Shown here one piece after another: positions 42,301-49,140 of a DNA stretch of 64,000 bases (its first letter is position 1; each line of letters begins with the position of its first letter). The DNA is from Lagopus muta (taxonomy: Eukaryota > Chordata > Aves > Galliformes > Phasianidae). Made by a program: the position numbers and the translations under genes. The notes under the pieces are model-generated. The model saw only the letters and a list, made by a program, of their open reading frames with translations. It was not told the origin of the DNA and searched no databases. The stretch covers positions 2,790,001-2,854,000 of the forward strand of contig NC_064443.1 of assembly GCF_023343835.1 (NCBI RefSeq), given 5' to 3'.

Positions 42301-45300
42301 CAGCACAGGACAGGATTTAGTTCTTTTTCCAAGTACTTCATAATACAAAACCAGAAAGAAGATTGTATCAGCAGCTGTAGCAGCTCAGACAGAGGTCAAG
42401 CTCGCCCAGCATCATCGCCATGAGAACAGCCAAAAACAATCTGTCTTCACACTTTGTGTAATAAAGTAAAACGCCTCGCCAACACCCTCCAGTCTACCAC
42501 TGCAGAGACCTTCCACACAGACCCTCTCAGTTCTCTCGTCTTGAGATTGGCTCACTTAGTTATTCCTTGTACAGCAGACCTTCCAGACTTGTGGCTGTTG
42601 CTCTTACCCTTCTTCTCCACAGCTCCAAGATAGCCTTTTGGAGCTGGTGCAACCACAGCAAGCTAATCAAGATGAGAGTTGACCACAAATTCATTCTGTG
42701 GCATAATGACTTTCCTTTTCCAGAATCCCTTTGCTAACAATCATTTACTTTCCATCTGTTTTTTTTCCCTAACTTACTGAAGAGTTCATCTCCCTCCTGT
42801 CTCATTCCTATGCAGCAGAAATCAGCCCAGACCCCACTACTTTATGTGTAAAGTTGGGGCTGCTCCCCTTTCACTACATCACTTTGTAATAGCAGCAAAC
42901 TTTGTCATTTCATGCTCTTTTCCTTTTAAAACTTCCCAAAGATTAACAGAACAGCACTGCTTGTGTTGTGTTCGTGGCACCATCGTGATTTCCCTTTGTT
43001 ACTGTGAGAATTGCTGGCTTTTCCTATCCTGGTTCCCATTTCCACTCATCTGTGGAACAACCATTCCAATCCTTTGGGACCAGGCGCTTTTTGAAGAAGT
43101 GGTGAGAGACGTTCTGAAAGTCCAATGGATGTGAAGATGCACAGAAGCAGAACCAAAGAAGCAGCTTTGGATTGGCAGGAGAGAGTGGCTTCAGCAAAGC
43201 AGCTGTATCAGCAGCTAGCATGGAGAAGGAGTGCAGGAAAGAGGCAGAAGAGCATGAGACAGATGGAGAGGAGACAGCCAGAGAGGTTTACAACGAGCTC
43301 CCCAAAAGACAACATAGCACACCGTAGAAGTTGCTCTCATGGAGTAAATACTATTTTCAAGACCAATCTGACTGCTACTGGGCTTTCTACCAAGTCCAGG
43401 GAGAAGACTGGGAGGGAGCTGCAAACAGAGGGACCGATCCAACCAACTATCAGTTCTGTGCTTGCCAGGCAAAGAAGTCAGCAGTACCGACAAGCAAAAC
43501 TGGAACACTGGGCACTGGAACAACCAAGGCATGTTGGCAGGAGAGCTTGTGGCCAAGTAACACAACCCACGTCGCCTCCCCCACAAGAACCTCAGCTCAT
43601 CAAGCACACAGAGAACCCAGAGCTATTTTTAGCAGCCACAGGCTCACATTTGAGCTGGCACTACTAAGTATGGCTGCGGAACATGACCCCAGCCCACTCT
43701 GCAGCACTGCCCACCCAGCAGCAGCCACGCGCCTGCCTCTCTGCAGCACCTGGACCTGCTCTGCACCCAGCTGACTTGCCTCTGCCAAAACATTGAAATG
43801 CAAAGCACCTTCCTCTCATCCAAGGCTACAAGCTGCTGGACTACAAGGAGAAATGAAAGCAAAGAGATGGAAAAAGACACTGTACAGCAATTTCGTGTTC
43901 CTTTTCCTTTGGTGACTCCTAACAAGAAAAGGACTGACAGTTCCACTGCCTGAGAAGCATTTGGTCTTCAATGTACAAGTAGCAGCCTTGCATTCAATTT
44001 ACTGGGCACTGATGACATACTTTTCACTAGCTAAAACCTGTGCATTTTGCACTTCTTCACAAGCAGAGAGGGAACAGGAATGAGAAGGGCAATGCATACC
44101 TGCCTATTTATTTCAGAAATATTGCCTCGTGACCTTCTATATGGGGTTTTACATGCAGGGGACTGATGCAGCATCGCTGCCATCTAGAGACTAAGAAGTC
44201 CCATACCTGTAAGCAGCTGCAGGCTGGTTCCCATCAGCACTGGAGAAGACCCGATGCAGATAGTCATTCAGTAGCCTGCTGTTCACAATCCCTTGTGGGG
44301 AAAAAAACAAGAGAGAGAAAAAGAAGCTCAGAGAGTTAGAAATCAAAGCATTAACTTCGAGTACAAGCAACAAGGTTCGCAGACCAACACAGGGGAAGAC
44401 GGAGCTCCAAGAAGTTATTTACCTTCTCGCTCTCTTCACTAACAGCCCTACAGCCCAGCAACGTGGAGTGAGTGCATTTCTGCAAGAGGGGAGGCTACCA
44501 GTGGTTCTGGCTACCAGTGGTTCCCCAGGGGGAGACGACATCTTCAGGAGCCCTGCTTACTGCTGCCAGATAAAGTAACTTCACATTTGAAAGTGGGGAT
44601 CCAATTTAAAAGCAAAACCAAACCCCCATAAACAAACACAAATAATTCTGGTGTTACAATTCCTGATGTCCTGGAACATTTTAGGTTAACTGCACTAAAG
44701 ATGCAGAGACAGGAAGGCTTGCAGACACAGATCACGGAATCATAGAATCACAAGGTTGGAAACGACCTATAAGATCGTCCAGTCCAACCGTCTCCTCATC
44801 AGCATTGCCACCACAAGCACTAAACCACATCACACAGCACATCATCCAGATGCCTCTTGAACACTGCCAGGGAGGGCGACTCCACCACCTCCCTGGGCAG
44901 CCATTCCATTGCCTGACCACTCTCTGAGAGAAAAAGTTCTTCTTAGATCATCTAGACTGAACTCACAGCTCTCTTTAATCCTGTACACCTCACACCAGCT
45001 TTCACTGTGCAAAGCTATCCCTTGTGTCACAAAGCTCTGGATGCCACAGAGCCCTCAAATCCCACATCTGTGATCTTAACGCACAATTCTGATGGACTGG
45101 TCAGTCCAGGAGAAAATGGACTGCTTACCAGGTACCAACGTTTCCAAGGAAAAGACTGATCTCAGAACCTGAGAAGCCATCTGCCCCGAGTCAGATGGGA
45201 CAAAGACAAGCAACACCATGCCCTCCAGCCTCTCATCGCTGAGGACAGGGCACTGTGACCTGAGCTGCTGGTGGAGTCCTTCATAGGGCAGGAAAGGCCC

Positions 45301-45547
45301 TCCCAAAACCTCACCTCAGCTCAGAGATTTACTCACTTTCAGCCCCGCTATGCCTCTTGTCAGCAAGATAAGTGCAACTGGAACGCAGGTGATCTCAGGT
45401 AAGGCCAGGGCCGCTCACCCCGATCCACAGCAGTCCTGCTCATACAAAGCATGATCAGCCCATACCTGCAACCTTGGACTTGTCTGGCCCAGTGCTCAGC
45501 CGGTAGTTCTTCCTTGACAGAGCCGTCCCAGCACCCCGAGAGGTCAT
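3384..45547 (-). CDS. RNF123: E3 ubiquitin-protein ligase RNF123 (KPC1)
   Basis: RNF123 is the catalytic subunit of the KPC complex (with UBAC1). It is a cytoplasmic ligase known to ubiquitinate p27Kip1 in G1 and to promote processing of NF-kB1 p105. I assembled 38 coding exons; phases agree at every junction and give 1308 aa plus a stop. It starts [17 protein letters not shown], matching the human N terminus, with A at -3 and no nearer in-frame ATG. A B30.2/SPRY domain spans about residues 75-255 ([20 protein letters not shown], then [15 protein letters not shown]). A long helical middle follows. The C-terminal RING runs C1255-x2-C1258, C1270, H1272, C1275, C1278, then C1289-x2-C1292 (CPICYAHP...CFFC). 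The tail TKPAGS is shorter and unlike the human one. AMIGO3 is nested in the intron between exons 35 and 36. Confidence 0.96.
4144..5029. other. RNF123 intron 35, distal part: no gene seen
   Basis: Intronic sequence between RNF123 exon 36 and the AMIGO3 CpG island. I see no conserved coding frame, RNA gene or recognisable repeat. Confidence 0.6.
5030..5649 (+). promoter_or_regulatory. AMIGO3 CpG-rich promoter and probable noncoding first exon
   Basis: The GC and CpG content rises sharply from about 5030. A strong donor (CAGCAC, then GTAAGTAGGGG) starts at 5343, and a candidate acceptor AG lies at 5590-5591 shortly before the AMIGO3 ATG. This fits the usual AMIGO layout of a noncoding first exon followed by a single coding exon. 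The transcription start cannot be placed from sequence alone. Confidence 0.5.
5650..7125 (+). CDS. AMIGO3: Amphoterin-induced protein 3 (LRR and Ig adhesion protein)
   Basis: A type I membrane adhesion protein of the AMIGO family, involved in homophilic and heterophilic contacts and reported as a LINGO-1-like co-receptor component. It has one coding exon of 491 aa with a good Kozak context (GCCATGG). Residues 1-24 form a signal peptide ([13 protein letters not shown]). An LRR N-cap carries cysteines at 28, 32, 34 and 41. About six leucine-rich repeats run from 56 to 200 ([33 protein letters not shown]). The LRR C-cap spans 213-267 ([10 protein letters not shown]...HTCKV). The C2-type Ig domain has cysteines at 292 and 344 (SGVYVCLA). 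The transmembrane helix is about 375-397, and a 94-residue cytoplasmic tail ends DTPIVS. Several N-x-S/T sites lie outside the membrane. The gene lies in an RNF123 intron on the opposite strand, next to GMPPB, as in mammals. AMIGO1/2 are less likely, given this synteny. Confidence 0.95.
   Translation: MAPWASVELWLLLLLQLCPARASPPRSCPPACICTSDLLSCSRQTLQRVPRALPPTATTLDLSHNALSQLQDGWLAALPHLEALHVGHNQIGELSPRAFHNASRLRHLDMSSNRLRAVETHYFEELVSLEELLLYNNRIARVDENAFAKLSGLRKVYLSWNNLTSFPFHAVQGLGNFSLRTLDLSSNSLSSLPVEELAALPEHVRNGLYLHNNPVRCSCPLYLMLQRWRQRGFSSVRDFFEEHTCKVSDTVPRSLIKLLKYNHLFENCSAEPDPTQPVSFPVTVGRVLLLACNASLPHVAYMWISPHHEPIWPPGNANRSVEVFHNGSLRIASARPWHSGVYVCLAINGPNVSRLCEVNVTVHYSKPDGEAFSTGLTTLLGCIVSLLLVLVYLFVTPCRCPPCCRTASPSPPQECSAQSSILSATPPTTDGPSRRASKHVAFLEPAREVLDGKERPVPGEGLPDGRHPKVLQLRSDTESISSVFSDTPIVS
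7126..7800 (+). other. AMIGO3 3' UTR
   Basis: Noncoding sequence after the AMIGO3 stop. It contains a 13-base G run near 7193-7205 and two AATAAA signals at 7712-7717 and 7767-7772. The second is followed by a GT-rich stretch (GCTGTGTGTCTCCTTGT), so I take it as the main end. Confidence 0.6.
7767..7772 (+). terminator. AMIGO3 polyadenylation signal (AATAAA)
   Basis: AATAAA with a GT-rich downstream element about 30 bases later. An upstream AATAAA at 7712 is an alternative. Confidence 0.65.
7801..12575. other. RNF123 intron 35, proximal part: mostly anonymous
   Basis: About 4.8 kb of intron with no gene I can support on either strand. It holds an exact 39-base direct repeat (see separate entry). 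It also holds an AT-richer stretch at about 9480-9600 that stands out from its GC-rich surroundings and could be a conserved noncoding element. I see no RNA gene. Confidence 0.55.
10866..11632 (+). repeat. Exact 39-base direct repeat pair
   Basis: The 39 bases at 10866-10904 recur without a mismatch at 11594-11632 (starting TTGTGCTGGCTGCTGCTGAG, ending CTCCCTGCAT). Sequence on either side differs. I do not recognise the unit as a CR1 part. Confidence 0.85.
13053..13545 (-). repeat. CR1 LINE 3' fragment
   Basis: Reads as the CR1 3' region on the minus strand. The translated end of ORF2 includes [19 protein letters not shown] and [20 protein letters not shown], then [14 protein letters not shown], with the 3' tail (ACAGAATCACAGAATGACC on the plus strand) at 13053. 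It is 5'-truncated, as CR1 copies usually are, and lies in RNF123 intron 34, close to exon 34. Confidence 0.92.
14979..20015. other. RNF123 intron 31: no gene seen
   Basis: About 5 kb between RNF123 exons 32 and 31. I find no convincing coding frame or RNA gene. A T-rich tract at about 16355-16370 is the only simple sequence that stands out. The open frames present lack homology I recognise. Confidence 0.5.
20775..21600 (+). repeat. Old, strongly diverged CR1 LINE fragment
   Basis: Plus-strand remains of CR1 ORF2 and 3' UTR: an [10 protein letters not shown] motif (the RT catalytic FADD region) near 20790, LEFSRALL around 21200, then [18 protein letters not shown] and LREALCC near 21430-21520. 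Many stops and small gaps make it clearly older than the other copies in the window. It lies in RNF123 intron 28. Confidence 0.75.
22124..22910 (-). repeat. CR1 LINE 3' fragment, fairly young
   Basis: A 226-codon open frame on the minus strand covers the end of CR1 ORF2: [20 protein letters not shown], then [18 protein letters not shown], then [16 protein letters not shown]. The 3' tail is at 22124-22150. The long open frame suggests a more recent insertion than its neighbours. It lies in RNF123 intron 28. Confidence 0.93.
33330..33352 (+). repeat. Possible CR1 terminal 8-mer repeats
   Basis: CTATGATTCTGTGATTCCATGA resembles the octamer repeats at CR1 3' ends. The sequence just before it is too diverged to confirm the element. 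Confidence 0.35.
34573..35047 (-). other. RNF123: U12-type (minor spliceosome) GT-AG intron 15 of RNF123
   Basis: In gene orientation the intron opens with a perfect GTATCCTTT at 35047-35039, the minor-class 5' splice site. A branch-point-like TTCCTTTAAC lies at 34592-34583, and the acceptor CAG at 34575-34573 comes 8 bases after that motif, the short spacing typical of U12 introns. Flanking exons join as [14 protein letters not shown], in line with human RNF123. Confidence 0.85.
37237..37911 (-). other. RNF123: U12-type AT-AC intron 10 of RNF123
   Basis: No GT donor near the end of exon 10 keeps the reading frame. In gene orientation the sequence ATATCCTTT at 37911-37903 is the canonical minor-class AT-AC donor. 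TACCTTAAC at 37255-37247 is close to the U12 branch-point consensus, and the intron ends ...GCCCAC at 37237. Removing it joins ...RPLR to [13 protein letters not shown] in frame, as in the human protein. Frame, donor, branch point and acceptor all agree. Confidence 0.92.
44733..45020 (-). repeat. CR1 LINE 3' fragment
   Basis: Minus-strand CR1 end. The plus strand shows ATCATAGAATCACAAGGTTG followed by a gap-free match to the conserved tail (GATCGTCCAGTCCAACCGTC), then the region encoding [18 protein letters not shown]. It lies in RNF123 intron 2. Confidence 0.85.
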
Positions 45548-45879
45548 TCTTCACAGGCACCAGCTCCAGAGCGGAGGTAACACAGACAGCTAGAACAGAA
45601 CTTTTGGGGAGGATGCTGCCACCTGAGGACTTCTCCCTTTCTTGTGGGTTCATGCACCTGGAGTAAACAACTGGGTTAAGCCAAAGATGTCCAAGTGCCA
45701 CCACTAATGCCACCACACAAGAGCCCAAAGCTGGTGACAGCTGCCAATCCTGCTCTCAGATCCACTTGTCCAACTGCCCAAAATCTTCCCAGGATTTCCC
45801 CAGTCTTTCCCAAGATATGGACTTGAAGGGAGGACTCTTTAGTGGGTAAGGAAGTGGCTGGTTGGCAGCGTTATGTCCA

Positions 45880-46745
45880 GGTGGGAGCCGGTGACAAGCG
45901 GTGTCCCTCAGGGGGACCATCTTAAGACCAGTGCTCTTCAACATCATTGCCAATGACACATACAGTGTGATTAGCATGTCTGTGGATTACACCAACTTGG
46001 GTGGTGCAGCTGATAAAATGGAAGGAAAGGATACCATCCAGAGGGACCTGGACGAACTTGAGAAGTGGGCCCATGTGAACTTAACAAAGTTCAGTAAGTC
46101 TAAGGGCAAGGTGCTGTACTTGGCTTGGGGCAATACCAGATTTGTGTACAGACTGGGAGAATAGCTCTTTCAGAGCAGAAGGACTAAGAGAAGGACTTGG
46201 GGGGTCCTGATGGACAAAAAGTTCTGTATGAGCCAGCAGTGTGCACTCACAGCCTGGAAGGCCAACAGCATCCTGGGCTGCATCAACAGAGGGGGGCAGC
46301 AGGCAGGGAGGGGATTGTTCCACCTCTGCTTTGCCCTCATGAGGCCCCACCTGGAGCACTGCGTCCAGGCCGGGGGGCCACAGTAAAGGAGGGCTGTGGG
46401 GCTGTTAGAGCGGGGCCAGAGGAGGCCACAAAGATGCTCAGCGGGCTGGAGCACCTCTCCTATGGAGACAGGCTGAGGGAGATGGGTTGGTCAGCACGGA
46501 GAAGAGAAGGCTCCAGGGAGACCTCACTGTGACCTTCCAGTACTTGAGGGGAGCTTGCAGGTAGGAGGGAGAATGACTTCTTACACTGACTGCTCAATGG
46601 GCAGTGAAGCACTGGCAGTGCTGTCCAGAGCTGTGGGTGCCATCCCTGGAGGTGTCCCAGGCCACGGAGGAGCCCTGGGCAGATCAAGCTGGGAGGCAGC
46701 CAGACCATGGCAGGGGTGGGGCTGGGGGCTATAAGGTCCCTCTCA
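45880..46745 (+). repeat. CR1 LINE ORF2/3' fragment
   Basis: Plus-strand CR1 in RNF123 intron 1. It runs from the RT motif region (GVPQGDHLKTSALQHHCQ-like, then TNLGGAADKMEGKDTIQRDL) through [20 protein letters not shown] and LEHCVQAG to the 3' UTR. It has several frame breaks. It has no clear octamer tail, so its 3' end is uncertain. Confidence 0.85.
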
Positions 46746-47259
46746 GTCAAACCATGCTGAGATTCTGCAACGCATCTTATACAGAGTGTGTAGCAAGTTG
46801 GTCTGAGACAAGTTGGGACCTTGGCAAGTGCCACGCGGAGTGACCAGCCAGGGACCCGAGCTTCTGGACGCCCTAAACAAGTAGGAGGGTGCAGCACTGC
46901 TGCCGTGCCGCAGCGCATATCCTCGGTGCTGCCAGCAGGTCAGAGAGAGGGCAGAGCAGCACACACATCAGCCTCTTCACCGCTCGGATCGGTGATTCGG
47001 TGCCTAAAAACAAAGCCGGCCATGCAGCCCCAGCAAACGTGCGCTCTGACTGAGGCCAGGCACTGGACTCCCCACTCTGGGCAGCCACAAGCAGAACCCT
47101 TTTTAGAGGAAGCGCAGAACAAACGGCACGGGGGAGGCCAGGTTTTAAATCGGGCTGGCACAGGATGGGCAGGAGAGCCAGCCAACGCAGCTTTGTCGGG
47201 AAGCTGCACTCCACCCTGCCATCGCGGCAAGGGCGAGGAGACAACGCCAGCACCGCCAG

Positions 47260-47385
47260 CCCGGCGGCATCCCCAGAGCAGCGGCAGCCCTCAGACCCGC
47301 GGCACCGCCCGAACGCACGAGGAAAGCCCGGGTCCCGACTCTGCCCGCGCGTGCCAAACGCGGCGACGTCCCCAAGGCCACAAGC
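47260..47385. repeat. RNF123 CpG-island segment that recurs at 48.2 and 57.4 kb
   Basis: GGCATCCCCAGAGCAGCGGC and the next 100 bases align with 48190-48335 in the same orientation (CAGCATCCCCAGAGCAGCAG). Shared blocks include cagccctcagacc, gcaccgcccgaac and gaggaaagcc. The inverted counterpart lies at about 57415-57529. By eye the identity is roughly 80-85% to the 48.2-kb copy. Confidence 0.75.
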
Positions 47386-47570
47386 GGGCAGCCTCCCACC
47401 GAGCCGCCGGCCCCGGCCCCGGCCCGGAAGGACGCGGACGCGGCCTCTCCGCCCCCCCCAGCTGAGGTCGCGCTGCCAGGGGCAGCCCCTGGGCCGGGCC
47501 CCGTTCGGCGCACCGCCGCGCGCGGGCTGAAACGGAACCCGGGCGCCACGGCCCAACGCTCCGCACTCAC

Positions 47571-47720
47571 CGCCAGCCCGGGCGCGCCGCCGCCGCCGCC
47601 ACCGCGCTACGGCGAGCCGCGAGGGCCACGCGAGAGGGCGGGCGCGTTGCTGGGAGACGGGCGGAGGCGCCGAGCGGACCGCGCTCCGCACCCGCAGCGT
47701 GAGTCCGCGCGGGGCGTCCA
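47571..47720 (-). promoter_or_regulatory. RNF123: RNF123 promoter and noncoding first exon in a CpG island
   Basis: A strong minus-strand donor (GCTGGCG then GTGAGTGCGG) at 47571/47570 sits in the densest CpG part of the window, about 2 kb upstream of the first coding exon. Exon 1 is therefore placed just above 47571. A 13-base RFX X-box-like palindrome (GTTGCTGGGAGAC) lies at 47646-47658. The island continues to about 47960 and could also fire in the plus direction, but I see no supported plus-strand gene. Confidence 0.65.
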
Positions 47721-48189
47721 CGGATGCGCGGCGGCCAGCGAGAGCCGGAGGGGGAGGGAAAGCGTCCAGACGACCCGGCCGGCGGGGGATGGCGCGGGGA
47801 CACCGGCCGGAGAGCGCTGGGTGCGCGGCGGAGTGCGGCCGGCGGGCCCGGATGGGCGTGGGAAAGAAGGTTTGGAAAGCTGGATTTAGACGAGGCCGCT
47901 AACGCGTGTGTTGCGAGAGCGAAGGGGGCTGCGACCGCGCTCGGGGCTGCACGATGGCTGTGGCACGGCAGCAAAACGTCACGCGCTGCACTGGGTGTGT
48001 TGGGAGAACACACTGGGTGCAGGAAGAGAGCGGCGGGCTGCTTCTCTGGGCAGTTGGACCGACTAAGTAAAGGGTGGCCATCCCGCTTAGGAGCAGCGGC
48101 AGCACTGGTATTGCTCGCACAGGAGGCGTGACGACGGACTTTGGGACAGAGAAGAGTGGCTCACGCGCTCGATGGGCTGCGTCACCCCA

Positions 48190-48335
48190 AGCCTGGCAGC
48201 ATCCCCAGAGCAGCAGCAGCCCTCAGACCTGAGGCACTGCCCGAATGCAGGAGGAAAGCCTGGGCCCCGGCCCACCCACAGCCGGCAGCAGCCGTGGGGC
48301 TGCCCGCGTGTCCCAAACACAGCGGCATCCCCACG
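48190..48335. repeat. Second copy of the RNF123 CpG-island segment
   Basis: Same-orientation paralogue of 47260-47385. It overlaps the downstream end of the inverted PHF7-like tail copy: the shared piece is the 3' flank of both the RNF123-type and PHF7-type sequences. It contains an extra stretch of about 25 bases (CCCACCCACAGCCGGCAGCA) compared with the first copy. Confidence 0.75.
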
Positions 48336-49140
48336 ATGACAGAAACACCCCCAGAACGGGGCTGCAGCTGCCAGCCTGGCCTCCGCCACGTTGTGTGTTG
48401 AAACGTTGCGCCTGCTGGAGTCGGGGCCAGAACCCAGCTCAGCCTGAACCGGGCTGGGGGGAGGAAGGAGTGGGTTGGGTGCTGGGGAGAAGAGATGCCC
48501 GTGGTTGCAGCCCCTAAAGCTGCCCACCTCGGGAAAGGCAGAGAAGAACCAAACCGACAGTGGCATGATGGAACTGTCACTTTTATTGATGGATTGTGGT
48601 GACTTTACATAACAATTGGAGCTGGCACACGGCTGCTTCTGCAGCATCAGTGGGGCCGGCGGTTGATGTTCTGGGCCCAACGTGGAACCCGGGAGCGGCT
48701 TCGCCCCTGGGCTGGCCTTCACCACCTGGACCGGCTCCTGCGGCGTCTTTGGGGCTGGCTGTTGGTCTCTGCAGCCCGATGTTTGAGAGGGGAGCGGCTC
48801 CGAGTCCTGGCTCGCAGTGTCTGCCTGGACTGTGTTCTTTCAGCTGCCATGGAAACCCTTGAGGACCGCGGTGCTCCCCGTCTTGAGTTTGTGTGGGTGC
48901 AGCTCTCAGCGCTTGAGGCTGGTGCCTGCCTGCTCCCACGGCGTGTTCGGGGCTGGCTTGGAGAATCTGGGGCCCAGCGCTGCAATGGAGAGCGGCTCCT
49001 TGTCCGGGCCCGCTGTCCCTGTCTGCGCCTCGAGGACGCTGATGTCTCCTGGCTGGCAGCGTTTGGAGTGCAGCTCTCAACAGTCGGGGCAGCATTACGG
49101 CTGCTCCCACGGTGTCGTCGCGGCTCATCTTCATCCCGCT
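48224..49140 (-). pseudogene. Inverted copy of the last exon and 3' flank of the PHF7-like gene
   Basis: About 917 bases match 56614-57529 in reverse orientation at roughly 97% by eye. The copy holds most of the Arg/Ser-rich tail exon, the 3' UTR with its AATAAA (TTTATT at 48582-48587 on the plus strand) and about 350 bases downstream. In the parental frame it reads RQAPASSAESCTHTNSRRGA and RARTRSRSPLKHRAAETNSQ, but stops early after RRRRSRSRW (the parent has RSRSRRSGPARGRSRSR). No upstream exons or splice acceptor are present, so it is a dead fragment. At 49140 it joins directly to the 3' part of a CR1 on the same strand, with the short shared string CACAGC at the joint. Confidence 0.92.

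Larger units (their letters stand above)
3384..47650 (-). other. RNF123: RNF123 exon map
   Basis: Exons in transcript order, high to low: E1 (noncoding) about 47650-47571; E2 45547-45466; 44291-44207; 41976-41897; 41056-40959; 40461-40407; 40101-40016; 39617-39531; 39023-38956; E10 38037-37912; E11 37236-37122; 36344-36240; 36107-35982; 35385-35293; E15 35121-35048; E16 34572-34455; 34136-34037; 33578-33517; 32698-32627; 32091-31971; 31225-31124; 29960-29854; E23 29399-29201; 28673-28528; 28342-28259; 27454-27347; 25248-25071; 24083-24009; 20649-20562; 20310-20223; 20100-20016; 14978-14839; 14662-14474; 13916-13841; E35 12660-12576; E36 4143-4001; 3860-3766; 3657-3572; E39 3483-3384. E2 may also carry 5' UTR upstream of 45547. 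Boundaries come from splice sites plus agreement with the human protein as I remember it. All introns are GT-AG except intron 10 (AT-AC). Confidence 0.9.

Noticed and set aside
47647-48131. Plus-strand gene divergent from RNF123
   Set aside because: The open frames lie in CpG-island sequence, have no recognisable domains, and are not flanked by convincing splice sites.
48719-48985. A second functional PHF7-like gene on the minus strand
   Set aside because: Only the last exon and 3' flank are present, with an early stop and no upstream exons.
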